Position numbers and translations under genes: made by a program
Shown: positions 43,042-52,813 of the stretch, in pieces
How positions within the stretch are numbered: the first letter of the stretch is position 1
How the letters are laid out: the number at the start of each line of letters is the position of its first letter
NCBI RefSeq assembly: GCF_047250365.1
Contig: NZ_JBLBVL010000002.1
Location: forward strand, 1-64,000
Source: Thaumasiovibrio sp047250365
GTDB taxonomy: Bacteria > Pseudomonadota > Gammaproteobacteria > Enterobacterales > Vibrionaceae
Direction of reading: 5' to 3'
DNA: 64,000 bases
Notes under the pieces: generated by a model
What the model was told of the DNA's origin: nothing
Databases searched by the model: none
Seen by the model: only the letters and a program-made list of their open reading frames with translations

Positions 43042-43909
43042 CTTTGGCTCCCTTAGAGACTTCAAATCCTAAAACACGCTCAGCGCACACATCGATACAG
43101 CGCCCACAACTCATGCAGTCATGACTCGATACTTTGTTAGCTGATTCAATAATAGGTCCACGCAAAACCTGAGGTTCCGGGCAAACGTGAACACAATCCA
43201 TACACTGAGTGCATGCCGACGCATCAATAACAGTAATCCGCAATGGGCTTTTATGGCTAATTAAGCCATGCATGGCACCCAGTGGGCACAAATGCCCACA
43301 CCAACCGTGTTCAATTAGCAGTAAATCGATCACCACCACCCAAGCAATCAGTATCCAACCAGCACCAAAGCCAAAAATGATTCCTCGATGCAACGCTGCG
43401 ACGGGGTCTAACGTGGCCCAAATCACGCTGCCACTGATCGCACTGCCAATAATCACGCCACCTAGAAGATAATATCGAATCGTTTTACTGCAACTTAAGC
43501 TCAAGTTGTAGCCTGTCTTTCTTCTTATCCATGCGACCGTATCTGTAATAATGTTCATAGGACAAACCCAGCCACAGAAGCTTCGTGGGGCTAACAATGC
43601 GTAGATCACTACCACCACTAAAGCACCAATCCATGCAATAAGCGGTGGCCAGTGACCACTGGCGAGTAATTGCATTAACAGTAACGGTTCGGTAAATGGC
43701 ACCGTATTTAGCAATTCACTCGAGGAGAGGTTTCCTCGAAACAACCACACGCCAAACCAAGGGCCAGATAAGAAGGCCAACAGGGTCATTAATTGCAAAC
43801 CACGCCTCAGCAACAAAAAGCGGTGAGCATGCCACCAGCCCAAACGCTTTACCGCGTCTTTTCCTGCCTCTGAGGCCTGATTTTTCTTAATCCGCCGTGA
43901 TTCTTTCAT
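43034..43909 (-). CDS. napH: NapH, membrane quinol-oxidising ferredoxin
   Basis: The 291-residue protein has several membrane segments in the first two thirds (for example FLLLRRGLQLMTLLAFLSGPWF) and two 4Fe-4S cysteine groups near the end (CTQCMDCVHVCP and CMSCGRCIDVC). It forms a second electron entry path with NapG. The start overlaps the napG stop (TGATG). Confidence 0.93.
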   Translation of the reverse strand: MKESRRIKKNQASEAGKDAVKRLGWWHAHRFLLLRRGLQLMTLLAFLSGPWFGVWLFRGNLSSSELLNTVPFTEPLLLMQLLASGHWPPLIAWIGALVVVVIYALLAPRSFCGWVCPMNIITDTVAWIRRKTGYNLSLSCSKTIRYYLLGGVIIGSAISGSVIWATLDPVAALHRGIIFGFGAGWILIAWVVVIDLLLIEHGWCGHLCPLGAMHGLISHKSPLRITVIDASACTQCMDCVHVCPEPQVLRGPIIESANKVSSHDCMSCGRCIDVCAERVLGFEVSKGAKDE

Positions 43910-44652
43910 CACTCATCACCTGGCTGCCATTTCGGCAGTTCCAACTGTCGAGGCACCAACGGCTCACCCGCTTTGGCTTCTTCTTCCCAACCTAACCGAT
44001 AGTGATGGCCTAGCTCCCCTTTTGCTAATGCCGTTGGCACCACTTTAATCGCAGCCTCTTCCAATACACAGGCATGTTCACACTTGCCACAGCCTGTACA
44101 ACTATCGCTGTGCACCGTGGGAATAAACTTAGCGTGAACTCCCGTACGCTGGTTGCGTATGGTTTCAAGCGTAATGGCTTTATCGATGAGCGGACAGACC
44201 CGATAACAGACATCGCAACGCAGACCTTGCCAGTTAAGGCAAGTTTCATGGTCAATCAACACCGCCGTTCCCATCCGTGCTGCATCTATGTCTGTTAGCC
44301 CTTTATCCAACGCACCGCTTGGGCACGCTGCAACGCAAGGGATATCTTCACACATCTCACACGGCACCGCTCGCGCAGTAAAATACGGCGTACCATTCTC
44401 AACTGGCGAGAGCAATGTCGCGAGATGTAATGTGTCATACGGGCAATCCTGCACACACAAACCACAGCGCAAGCATGCCGCCTCAAACTCTCCAGTCGGC
44501 AATGCACCCGGAGGTCTTACTGGCACACCTTGTCGTGCTTGCGACTGACGGCTTTGCACTCCCAATAGGGTGACAGCACTCCCCACTCCTGCCGCCGTGC
44601 GTAGCGCATCTTTCAAAAAGCGTCGCCGTGACGTTTTGCGTACCCGCTTCAT
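43909..44652 (-). CDS. napG: NapG, periplasmic 4Fe-4S ferredoxin
   Basis: The 247-residue protein has a Tat signal (SRRRFLKDALRTAAG) and four cysteine groups: CLRCGLCVQDCP, CEMCEDIPCVAACP, CDVCYRVCP and CTGCGKCEHAC. It works with NapH to pass electrons to NapC/NapB. It lies between napA and napH. Confidence 0.95.
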   Translation of the reverse strand: MKRVRKTSRRRFLKDALRTAAGVGSAVTLLGVQSRQSQARQGVPVRPPGALPTGEFEAACLRCGLCVQDCPYDTLHLATLLSPVENGTPYFTARAVPCEMCEDIPCVAACPSGALDKGLTDIDAARMGTAVLIDHETCLNWQGLRCDVCYRVCPLIDKAITLETIRNQRTGVHAKFIPTVHSDSCTGCGKCEHACVLEEAAIKVVPTALAKGELGHHYRLGWEEEAKAGEPLVPRQLELPKWQPGDE

Positions 44653-44687
44653 CGGCTCACCACCTGTCTATCACTATCAGGTTGCTA

Positions 44688-47174
44688 TTAGGCTTTCCTT
44701 ACCTTAACCGCACATTTCTTAAAGTCAGTCTCTTTAGATAATGGATCCGTGGCATCCAGTGTTAGTTTATTAACCAGTTGCCCTGCATCAAAAAATGGAA
44801 TGTAAACCAAGCCTTGAGGAACTCGGTTTCGTCCTCGTGTTTCAAGCGTGGTTTCTACTTCTCCACGTCGAGATGCAATCACCACTTTATCCCCACGGCG
44901 CAATTTACGTGCTTTGGCATCTAATGGATGCATATAAAGCACCGCATCAGGAAACGCACGATACAGCTCTGGTACACGGCGCGTCATGCTGCCAGTATGC
45001 CAGTGTTCCAATACTCGTCCTGTCGATAACCAAAGGTCATACTCTTTATCGGGTGACTCTGCTGCAGGCTCATAAGGCAGCGCAAATATCACAGCCTTAT
45101 TATCTGGTTTGCCATAGAATGCAAACTCTTCTCCGCCCTTAACATAAGGGTCATATCCTTCAGCGTAGCGCCACAGCGTCTCTTTTCCATCAACGACAGG
45201 CCAACGTAAGCCACGTGCCTCGTGGTAAAGATCAAACGGCCCGAGATCATGCGCATGATCACGGCCAAACCAGGCATACTCTTCAAATAAACCTTTTTGC
45301 ACATAGAAACCAAAATCACGTGATTCGTCGTTTAGGCGCTCTGCAGGTAGCTCATCTAAACTGTACTGATCCACTTTGCCGTTGGCATATAAAACATCAA
45401 ATAACGTCTTCCCTTTTAGCTCGGGTTTACTGTTTAGTAGCTCCTCAGGCCAAACTTCATCAACTGTAAAGCGTTTTGAAAACTCCATAATCTGCCATAA
45501 GTCAGACTTCGCTTCGCCTGGCGCTTTTACTTGTTGATACCAAAATTGGGTTCTTCGCTCTGCATTACCGTACGCCCCCTCTTTTTCAACCCACATTGCT
45601 GTCGGTAAAATGAGGTCTGAAGCCAATGCCGTTACGGTTGGATACGGGTCAGATGTCACAATGAAGTTTTCAGGATCTCGGTACCCTGGCAAACGCTCTT
45701 CATTAATATTTGGGCCTGCTTGCATGTTGTTATTACACATCACCCAATAAGCATTGAGTTTGCGATCTTTTAACATTCTGTCTTGCAATACAGCGTGGTA
45801 GCCGACCTTTTCAGGGATAGTTCCGGCTGGTACGTTCCAATGTGTCTCACACATTTCACGATGTTTTGGATTGGTCACTACCATATCGGCGGGCAATCGA
45901 TGAGCAAATGTCCCCACTTCTCGGGCTGTACCACAGGCGGACGGTTGCCCTGTCAAAGAAAATGGACCATTGCCTGGCTGAGAGATTTTCCCTGTCAGCA
46001 AATGGATGTTATAAACCAAGTTGTTACACCATACACCGCGGGTGTGCTGGTTAAAGCCCATGGTCCAATAAGAGACAACCTTCACCTTAGGGTCGGCATA
46101 CAGTTCCGCCAAAGCAACCAATTGGTCTTGAGGTACACCTGAGAGCTCAGACACCGTATCGACATCATAATCAGCAACAAATGCTGCGAACTCCTCAAAG
46201 GTAATTGGCGAAGCACTGCCATCATTCGGGTTTTTCGCAGCCTTTTCTAAGGGGTGGGTCGGCCTTAATCCATAGCCGATATCTGTCGCACCTTTCACCA
46301 CATTACAGTGTTTTTCTACAAAGGATTTATTCACTTTGTCATTGCTAATTATGTAGTGCGCGATGTAGTTAAGAATGGCCAAATCGGTTTGCGGGGTAAA
46401 TATCATCGCATTATCCGCTAGCTCAAAACTGCGATGCTCAAATGTCGATAGCACTGCTACTTTTACATCTGGCGCAGAGAGGCGACGATCAGTTAAGCGT
46501 GACCAAAGCACAGGGTGCATCTCTGCCATATTGGCACCCCACAGAACAAACGCATCCGCTTGCTCAAGATCATCATAACAGCCCATTGGCTCATCCATAC
46601 CAAAGGTACGAGCAAAACCAACCACGGCAGAAGCCATACAGTGACGCGCATTCGGATCGATATTATTGGAACGAAAACCTGCCTTATAGAGTTTTGCAGC
46701 GGCATAACCTTCCCACACGGTCCATTGACCAGAACCAAACATCCCAACCGCTGTTGGCCCTTTTTCTTCTAAAGCTTGCTTAAACTTCTCTGCCATTACA
46801 TCAAAGGCTTCATCCCAGCTCACTGGTGTAAACTCACCTTCTTTACTGTAAACGCCATCTTTTTTGCGTAGCATTGGCTGAGTCAGGCGATCTTCCCCAT
46901 ACATAATCTTGGGAAGAAAATAACCCTTAATACAATTAAGGCCTTTATTTACTGGAGCATGTGGGTCTCCCTGCGAAGCCACTACTCGCCCATTTTGGGT
47001 CCCGACTAAAACACCACAACCGGTACCACAGAAACGACAAGGGGCCTTATCCCAAGTTACTGAGCTATCTTCGCCTGCAGCCTGAGCAATCGCTGATGGT
47101 AAAGTCACCCCTGCAACAGACGCAGCAGCAACAGCTGCATTGGCTTTAAGGAAACGACGACGAGAAACTTTCAT
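44688..47174 (-). CDS. napA: NapA, periplasmic nitrate reductase catalytic subunit
   Basis: The 828-residue molybdopterin enzyme reduces nitrate to nitrite in the periplasm. It has a Tat signal (SRRRFLKANAAVAAA), a 4Fe-4S site with CRFCGTGCGVLVG followed by a distant Cys in GLNCIKGYF, and the Mo-ligand Cys in NARHCMASAVVGF. The length is standard. The ATG overlaps the napD stop by four bases (ATGA). It forms a complex with NapB. Confidence 0.98.
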   Translation of the reverse strand: MKVSRRRFLKANAAVAAASVAGVTLPSAIAQAAGEDSSVTWDKAPCRFCGTGCGVLVGTQNGRVVASQGDPHAPVNKGLNCIKGYFLPKIMYGEDRLTQPMLRKKDGVYSKEGEFTPVSWDEAFDVMAEKFKQALEEKGPTAVGMFGSGQWTVWEGYAAAKLYKAGFRSNNIDPNARHCMASAVVGFARTFGMDEPMGCYDDLEQADAFVLWGANMAEMHPVLWSRLTDRRLSAPDVKVAVLSTFEHRSFELADNAMIFTPQTDLAILNYIAHYIISNDKVNKSFVEKHCNVVKGATDIGYGLRPTHPLEKAAKNPNDGSASPITFEEFAAFVADYDVDTVSELSGVPQDQLVALAELYADPKVKVVSYWTMGFNQHTRGVWCNNLVYNIHLLTGKISQPGNGPFSLTGQPSACGTAREVGTFAHRLPADMVVTNPKHREMCETHWNVPAGTIPEKVGYHAVLQDRMLKDRKLNAYWVMCNNNMQAGPNINEERLPGYRDPENFIVTSDPYPTVTALASDLILPTAMWVEKEGAYGNAERRTQFWYQQVKAPGEAKSDLWQIMEFSKRFTVDEVWPEELLNSKPELKGKTLFDVLYANGKVDQYSLDELPAERLNDESRDFGFYVQKGLFEEYAWFGRDHAHDLGPFDLYHEARGLRWPVVDGKETLWRYAEGYDPYVKGGEEFAFYGKPDNKAVIFALPYEPAAESPDKEYDLWLSTGRVLEHWHTGSMTRRVPELYRAFPDAVLYMHPLDAKARKLRRGDKVVIASRRGEVETTLETRGRNRVPQGLVYIPFFDAGQLVNKLTLDATDPLSKETDFKKCAVKVRKA

Positions 47175-47443
47175 TGAATGGCTCCTTCTCCTGAATCAGC
47201 CAGTGAGTTGTCCTGTTGATGGAACACCAGAGTCGCGGCAAGCACTCCGGGTAACTGACGGATAATTTCGAATTGTTCAACTAAATCCTGGCGACTGTCA
47301 CCTTCGACCACCACCACAATTTTTCCAACTGCATTGCATCCAGGCACTTCAATACCAGGCATAGATTCTAAGTGCGATATAACACTCTTAATTTGATCGG
47401 CAGCAGCATGTACAACCAAGCTACTGATGTGGTATTCACTCAT
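47171..47443 (-). CDS. napD: NapD, NapA chaperone
   Basis: The small cytoplasmic protein of about 90 residues has a ferredoxin-like fold pattern (HISSLVVHAAADQIKSVISHLESMPGIEV and GKIVVVVEGDSRQDLVEQF) typical of NapD. It binds the Tat signal of NapA and assists its maturation before export. The start at 47443 was chosen because the usual N-terminus MSEYHISS begins there and it overlaps the napF stop by four bases. Confidence 0.92.
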   Translation of the reverse strand: MSEYHISSLVVHAAADQIKSVISHLESMPGIEVPGCNAVGKIVVVVEGDSRQDLVEQFEIIRQLPGVLAATLVFHQQDNSLADSGEGAIQ

Positions 47444-47916
47444 CCTTGACTCACCTCTATGGCTTGTACGGGGCACACTGCGATACATGCACCACAGCCG
47501 TTACATTGCTCGGCATCAACGTTGGGCTGCGCTTGCTCGCCCAATCGCAAAGGAAAACGTATCGCTTGAGCTTCACAGCAGTCACTGCACGACCTGCACT
47601 CAACTTGTTTAAATGTCAGGCATTTATCATCTCGAATTCGAACCTGATGCGACCAAGCTTTAGAGGAGCAAGGCTCAAACACCCCCGCCTGTCGACACGC
47701 TTGTACGCATTGTTGGCAATACGTACACTCACCACGGGAAAAATCAACAACAGGAAAGCCACCTTCACCTTTTATAATCACATCTGTTTCGCAAGCGGGT
47801 ATACAATCTCCACACCGAGTGCAGTGATCATAAAACTGTTTAGAAGCCCAGGGTAAACTCTGTTGTGTCGTTACTTTACGTTGCCAGAATCGGCGCCGAT
47901 TAACATGACCCACCAC
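47440..47916 (-). CDS. napF: NapF, ferredoxin-type maturation protein
   Basis: The cytoplasmic protein of about 158 residues has four cysteine groups: CTRCGDCIPACE, CTYCQQCVQACR, CRSCSDCCEAQ and CNGCGACIAVCP. It assists NapA iron-sulfur loading. I place the start at a GTG (47916), giving VGHVNRRRFW as in other NapF proteins. An ATG at 47934 is the alternative. It is the first gene of the operon. Confidence 0.9.
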   Translation of the reverse strand: MVGHVNRRRFWQRKVTTQQSLPWASKQFYDHCTRCGDCIPACETDVIIKGEGGFPVVDFSRGECTYCQQCVQACRQAGVFEPCSSKAWSHQVRIRDDKCLTFKQVECRSCSDCCEAQAIRFPLRLGEQAQPNVDAEQCNGCGACIAVCPVQAIEVSQG

Positions 47917-47949
47917 CACCTCACACCCACACATGAGTAACACTTACCC

Positions 47950-47966
47950 ACACTTGATTAAAGTGT
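47950..47966. promoter_or_regulatory. Dyad upstream of napF
   Basis: ACACTT (47950-47955) and AAGTGT (47961-47966) with a five-base spacer form a clean inverted repeat just upstream of the nap operon. It partly resembles an FNR half-site (TTGAT at 47954-47958), but the full FNR pattern is not met. Confidence 0.4.
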
Positions 47967-48359
47967 AGTTAACAGTAGGTATAACCCAAAGGTGGAATTC
48001 GCTCGAAAACATGCGTGACTTCAAAGAACGCCCATAACAGCCTTTTTGTTGTGTACAAAAAGCAGCGCAATACCAACCAATCAAGACATGAATTGACTCT
48101 GAATGGTATCGCTATAGTTATTGGTTTATAACGGAATCAGGACTTCGGGGTGGGAGAACTTAACCAAGGACGCAACGATATAGCGACGCTAGAAGGGAAG
48201 ACGGTGGAAATCTCTCAACAAATGATCTTTTAAACATCTGTCAGCTTTATCGGTAATATTTATCCATGCCTGCAGCAAAGCGATAACATCAAGAGTTCCA
48301 CCGCAAAGAAGCGATTGAAAATAGAAACAGAGACAAGCCTTAAACTGTCTGCCTATAGC
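47967..48359. other. Region upstream of the nap operon
   Basis: No gene could be supported in these bases. They hold the nap promoter region. A GGA-rich stretch (about 48140-48215) could be part of an RNA, but I cannot define it. Confidence 0.4.
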
Positions 48360-48641
48360 CTAAGAAGAGAGCGAGCTTTCGATCAATAATTCTCGTTCAT
48401 TTACCCATTCTTGATCGAAAGGCCCCCAATCACACAGCTGGTAATAGCCATCATTGTGGCGCTTTCCATCTTGAATGAATGTTAACTCAATACCAATACC
48501 TGGCAGGGCTTTTAACACATCTTGAATTGTGCGTCTTGGCCAACCTGTACATTCAATCAGTTTAGGTACATTTGGCCGTTCAATTTTGTTAACCAATAAG
48601 GCTAGATAAAGACGGCGTGCAAAGACGGGATTCAGTTCCAT
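48360..48641 (-). CDS. Winged helix-turn-helix protein
   Basis: The 93-residue protein starts at 48641, six bases after GGAGG. Its pattern (FARRLYLALLVNKIERPNVPKLIECTGWPRRTIQDVLKAL) is that of a compact winged helix-turn-helix DNA-binding domain, with a short acidic C-terminal tail. It is probably a small transcription regulator. The target is unknown. It is divergent from yffB, which could be its target. Confidence 0.6.
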   Translation of the reverse strand: MELNPVFARRLYLALLVNKIERPNVPKLIECTGWPRRTIQDVLKALPGIGIELTFIQDGKRHNDGYYQLCDWGPFDQEWVNERELLIESSLSS

Positions 48642-48905
48642 TGATACCTCCATAAATCATCTAAGACACATTATTCAGGTTTCGCTCTACAATATGTTGC
48701 GTTTGATCAATGGAGTGACGCTTTCATTGACGGAAAAAGACCGCAAGATTACAACATTTAGCAACACATTTACCAATACTCAGCGCCGAGCAATATGCAT
48801 TCACATAAAAAATAGACATCCTCAATACAATGACAAATTTGTGATTTAACTCATTTATCGTTATAACTGACTCCAGCATTTATATAACAAAGAGAAAGCA
48901 GAACA

Positions 48906-49259
48906 GTGGAAGTTATTCTTTACGGTATCGCTAATTGCGATACCATACGCAAAGCAAAAAAATGGCTCGACAATGCAGAGATCACATATCAATATCACGA
49001 TTATCGAAAGCACGGTCTAAGCAAAACGCAACTGGATATATTCGTCAGCGAGCTAGGATGGGAAAACTTAATCAATAAACGAGGTACGACCTTTCGTCAG
49101 TTAGATGCGACAACAAAGCAATCTCTCAATGCTGACAGCGCCGTGTCTTTAATGCTTAACGCACCCGCGATGATAAAACGCCCACTTCTCAGTATTGACG
49201 GCCACTTTTACTTAGGTTTTAAACCTGAAGATTACCAAACCATTTTTCAGCAAGGATAA
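48906..49259 (+). CDS. yffB: ArsC/Spx-family reductase YffB
   Basis: The 117-residue thioredoxin-fold protein has a single conserved Cys in GIANCDTIRKAKKWLD and the NKRGTTFRQL and KRPLL segments of the ArsC-like family. The exact substrate is unknown. It starts at GTG and is followed three bases later by dapE, its usual neighbour in gammaproteobacteria. Confidence 0.9.
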   Translation: MEVILYGIANCDTIRKAKKWLDNAEITYQYHDYRKHGLSKTQLDIFVSELGWENLINKRGTTFRQLDATTKQSLNADSAVSLMLNAPAMIKRPLLSIDGHFYLGFKPEDYQTIFQQG

Positions 49260-49262
49260 GCT

Positions 49263-50393
49263 ATGTCAGCGGTCATTGATCTCGCTAAAGACTTTATTTC
49301 TAGACAGTCTGTCACCCCAGAGGATGCTGGATGCCAAACTGTTATGATCGAACGCCTCAAAAAATTGGGGTTTGAGATCGAAATTATGGTATTTGAGGAT
49401 ACCACCAATTTATGGGCGCGTCGTGGAACGTCTAGCCCGTTGTTCGCCTTTGCTGGTCATACTGATGTAGTCCCAGCCGGTGAGCTAATAGATTGGCATA
49501 CCGCCCCTTTTGAGCCAACGATTATCGATGGATATTTACATGGACGTGGTGCCGCCGACATGAAAGGCTCCCTCGCTTGTATGGTTGTCGCCGTCGAGCG
49601 CTTTATTGCCGCCTACCCTGATCATCAAGGCTCTATTGGCTTTCTAATCACATCTGACGAAGAAGGTCCCTTTATTAACGGCACCACGCGTGTTGTCGAT
49701 ACCTTGATGGCACGAAATGAGCTGATTGATATGTGCATTGTCGGTGAGCCTTCAAGCACCCATTTTGTCGGCGATGTGGTTAAAAATGGACGCCGTGGCT
49801 CATTAACTGGCGACTTGGTGATAAAAGGGACGCAAGGCCATGTCGCCTATCCGCACCTTGCAAATAATCCCGTTCATCAAGCCTTACCAGCCTTAGCTGA
49901 ATTAGCTGCAACAACCTGGGATCATGGCAATGCCTACTTCCCACCGACCAGCTTTCAAATTCCTAATCTACAAGCTGGCACAGGCGCATCCAATGTGATT
50001 CCCGGCGATTTTAATGTGCAGTTTAATTTTAGATTCAGTACTGAATTGACAGATATTGAAATTAAGCGAAAAGTACACTCTGTACTGGATGCTCATGGAC
50101 TTAACTACCAGCTTGACTGGACCCTTAGCGGTCAACCTTTTCTTACCGATGCGGGCCCACTTCTTGATGCCATTGTTGCTTCTGTCACTGACGTTAATCA
50201 CAAAGCTCCTGAGCTTCTTACCACGGGTGGAACCTCTGATGGACGATTCATTGCCAAGATGAAAGGGGAAGTGATTGAGCTGGGGCCGGTTAATGCCACG
50301 ATCCATAAAGTGAATGAGTGTGTCAGTATTGCTGATTTAGAGAAACTGACCGACATGTATGAAAAAACATTGGTAAAATTACTCGCGCAGTAA
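49263..50393 (+). CDS. dapE: Succinyl-diaminopimelate desuccinylase
   Basis: The 376-residue di-zinc M20 peptidase-fold enzyme makes LL-diaminopimelate for lysine and peptidoglycan synthesis. Metal and catalytic motifs are FAGHTDVVPAG, GRGAADMKGSLACM and SDEEGPFING, with TTGGTSDGRFI near the C-terminus. AAGGA precedes the ATG. It is the second gene of a run with yffB and the M15 peptidase gene. Confidence 0.97.
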   Translation: MSAVIDLAKDFISRQSVTPEDAGCQTVMIERLKKLGFEIEIMVFEDTTNLWARRGTSSPLFAFAGHTDVVPAGELIDWHTAPFEPTIIDGYLHGRGAADMKGSLACMVVAVERFIAAYPDHQGSIGFLITSDEEGPFINGTTRVVDTLMARNELIDMCIVGEPSSTHFVGDVVKNGRRGSLTGDLVIKGTQGHVAYPHLANNPVHQALPALAELAATTWDHGNAYFPPTSFQIPNLQAGTGASNVIPGDFNVQFNFRFSTELTDIEIKRKVHSVLDAHGLNYQLDWTLSGQPFLTDAGPLLDAIVASVTDVNHKAPELLTTGGTSDGRFIAKMKGEVIELGPVNATIHKVNECVSIADLEKLTDMYEKTLVKLLAQ

Positions 50394-50413
50394 TTCACCG
50401 TCAGGAAATACCC

Positions 50414-51076
50414 ATGACTCCAGAGCAGTTAACCGGTCTCAGTGATAGCCATTTAGACCCGCAGCACCGACTTCATCCCGATGCCAGTGTTGCATTTATA
50501 TCGATGGCACAGCAGGCCAAACAAGACGGCCTAACGTTAGACATCGCCAGTGGTTATCGCGATTTCAATCGGCAACTGCAAATCTGGAATGGAAAGTTCT
50601 CAGGCCGACGCCCCTTACTTGATAGTAACGGGGCGTTACTTGACACCAAGACACTTAGCGACCAACAACGATTACATGCAATTTTACGTTGGTCTGCACT
50701 GCCTGGCGCTAGTCGCCATCACTGGGGAACCGATATTGATATTTATTCATCGGCGCTTCTTCCCGCGAAGACACGACTACAACTAGAACCCTGGGAATAT
50801 AGTTGTGACGGGCATCAGTACCCAATTTATCAATGGCTGCAACAACACGCCGCACAATTTGGTTTTTTCTTTCCTTATCGAGAGGATAAAGGAGGCGTCG
50901 CCGTTGAGCCATGGCATCTATCTTTCCGTCCTATCAGCGAAGTCTGTTTAACACAGCTCACCCCCACTCTACTCAAGCAGATATTGAGTAATACTGACAT
51001 TGAAGGCAAAGCCACAATTTTTAGCCACCTTGAGGCTATCTATCAGCGTTACATCTGCAATATTTCGACTAATTAA
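50414..51076 (+). CDS. M15 family metallopeptidase (D-Ala-D-Ala carboxypeptidase type)
   Basis: The 220-residue protein shows the LAS-peptidase zinc motifs: SRHHWGTDIDIY (His...Asp) and EPWHLSFRP (Glu-x-x-His). Such enzymes cut D-amino acid bonds in peptidoglycan precursors. No signal peptide is seen, so it may act in the cytoplasm on recycled peptides. AGGAAA precedes the ATG. It follows dapE by 20 bases. Confidence 0.88.
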   Translation: MTPEQLTGLSDSHLDPQHRLHPDASVAFISMAQQAKQDGLTLDIASGYRDFNRQLQIWNGKFSGRRPLLDSNGALLDTKTLSDQQRLHAILRWSALPGASRHHWGTDIDIYSSALLPAKTRLQLEPWEYSCDGHQYPIYQWLQQHAAQFGFFFPYREDKGGVAVEPWHLSFRPISEVCLTQLTPTLLKQILSNTDIEGKATIFSHLEAIYQRYICNISTN

Positions 51077-51276
51077 TGAGTGCAATCATAGCTTTCACTA
51101 TTAATCACCAACGAATAAAAACCTTCAGCTTACTGATTTATAAGCACTTTATTCGCACGTAGCGATGTAACGAGATCATAAATACGCCACGAATCCAAAT
51201 ACCCATTGGCGCTTATTGCATTCCATTGTTACAGTTAAATGAGTCGTTCATTGTGAACATAAAAGGTCGGCATAGT

Positions 51277-51450
51277 ATGGCACTACTATTAAACCCTTGG
51301 GTTATCAGTATCGTGATCATTAGCATCGTGATTGGCAATATTATGGCGCTAAAATACACGGCGAATATGACACTGCTACCTAAAAATAAGCCGCTTGATC
51401 AGCTTCTTTCCGCCGACAAACAGCGCCAAGATCACCAAACAAAGCACTAG
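51277..51450 (+). CDS. DUF2897 small membrane protein
   Basis: The 57-residue protein has an N-terminal membrane segment (MALLLNPWVISIVIISIVIGNIMAL) and a short hydrophilic tail, matching DUF2897. The start at 51277 puts this conserved N-terminus first. The function is unknown. It is followed by a bidirectional terminator shared with proA. Confidence 0.75.
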   Translation: MALLLNPWVISIVIISIVIGNIMALKYTANMTLLPKNKPLDQLLSADKQRQDHQTKH

Positions 51451-51474
51451 CAGAATTGAACACTTGCAGAAATA

Positions 51475-51500
51475 AAAAGGAGCCGATAATGGCTCCTTTT
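51475..51500. terminator. Bidirectional terminator between DUF2897 gene and proA
   Basis: AAAAGGAGCC (51475-51484) and GGCTCCTTTT (51491-51500) form a ten-base stem with A and T flanks, serving the converging transcripts. Confidence 0.88.
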
Positions 51501-51530
51501 CTGAGTTGATAACAAGCTAGAGTTAAGCAC

Positions 51531-52787
51531 TTAGGTTCGGATAAGGTAATCCGCTTGACCAACCCATTTATAACTCGTTAGCTCTTCTAACCCCATCGGG
51601 CCTCGCGCGTGGAGCTTTTGCGTTGACACTGCGACTTCGGCGCCTAAGCCAAATTGAGCACCATCGGTAAATCTAGTTGATGCATTCACATAAACGGCGG
51701 CGGATCCTGCAGCATTTACAAAGCGCTCTGCAACGTGAATGTTATCGGTCAGTACCGCATCAGAATGACTTGCATTATGCTGACGTAAGTGAGAAACCGC
51801 CTCCTCGACTCCGTCGACTATCTTCACGCCTAAGGTATAACTTAACCATTCAGTATCATAATCACCGTCTTGTGCCTGACGCAGCGCATCCGAACTTCCA
51901 TCCAACTGCTGATACGCCTCTTCGTCCGCCACCAAAGTCACCGCTTTTTGGTTCATTCGCTGCGCTAATGCAGGCAGAAATGTTTCAGACACTTGGCGAT
52001 CAACCAGTAAAGTATCCAATGCATTACAAGCGGATGGGCGCTGAGTTTTACTATTATCAATCACATCGAGGGCACGGGTAAGATCTGCACTCTTATCTAA
52101 GTAGATATGGCTAATGCCAAAGCCACCAATGATAACCGGAATCGTACTGTTCTCTTTGCACATTTTATGCAATCCAGCGCCACCGCGAGGAATAATCATA
52201 TCAACGTACTGATCCATTTTGAGTAACGCTGTCACTAGCTCGCGGTCAGGCTGGCTAATATACTGCACTGACGCCATTGGCAATGCCGCTTTCTTCATTG
52301 CCGTTTGGATCACCTCGACTAATGCCATATTAGAAAAGAAGGTCTCTTTTCCGCCACGTAAAATACTAGCATTACCCGTTTTTAAACATAGTGCCGCAAT
52401 ATCAATGGTCACGTTGGGGCGAGCTTCATAGATAACTCCAACCACACCTAGCGGAACACGTCGGCGGCTCAGCTTCATGCCGTTTTCCAGTACTCGACCG
52501 TCAATCTCATTTCCGACCGGATCAGGCAAAGAAACGACATTTCTTACATCATTGGCGATATCTGCCAAACGCTCAGCATTTAGCATCAAACGATCCATCA
52601 TTGCAGCGGAAATACCCGCTTCTTTAGCCGCGGTTAAATCACGTTCATTGGCGTCAAGTATCACTTGTTGATTGGCTTCTAACTCATCAGCCATGATCAA
52701 AAGTGCTTTATTTTTCTGTGCTGTGGACACAGTCGCCAATTCAAATGCTGCTTGTTGAGCAGCTTGGCCCATTTGCAGTAAATCCAC
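51531..52787 (-). CDS. proA: Glutamate-5-semialdehyde dehydrogenase (gamma-glutamyl phosphate reductase)
   Basis: The enzyme has about 418 residues and catalyses the second step of proline synthesis, reducing gamma-glutamyl phosphate. The start at GTG 52787 (GGAG five bases upstream) gives the usual N-terminus. Motifs include GVIYEARPNVTIDIAALCLKTGN and the catalytic Cys in TQRPSACNALDTLL. It lies 26 bases downstream of proB on the same strand. Confidence 0.97.
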   Translation of the reverse strand: MDLLQMGQAAQQAAFELATVSTAQKNKALLIMADELEANQQVILDANERDLTAAKEAGISAAMMDRLMLNAERLADIANDVRNVVSLPDPVGNEIDGRVLENGMKLSRRRVPLGVVGVIYEARPNVTIDIAALCLKTGNASILRGGKETFFSNMALVEVIQTAMKKAALPMASVQYISQPDRELVTALLKMDQYVDMIIPRGGAGLHKMCKENSTIPVIIGGFGISHIYLDKSADLTRALDVIDNSKTQRPSACNALDTLLVDRQVSETFLPALAQRMNQKAVTLVADEEAYQQLDGSSDALRQAQDGDYDTEWLSYTLGVKIVDGVEEAVSHLRQHNASHSDAVLTDNIHVAERFVNAAGSAAVYVNASTRFTDGAQFGLGAEVAVSTQKLHARGPMGLEELTSYKWVGQADYLIRT

Positions 52788-52813
52788 AATGTCTCCTTTC
52801 TTTTTAACGATGA

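Noticed and set aside
47941..47970. FNR site upstream of napF
   Set aside because: Only one half-site (TTGAT) fits. The other half does not match ATCAA at the required spacing.
48150..48240. Short GTG-initiated frame (VGELNQGRND...) and GGA-rich stretch upstream of nap
   Set aside because: The frame is under 30 codons with no ribosome site, and the GGA count is too low for a CsrB-type RNA.
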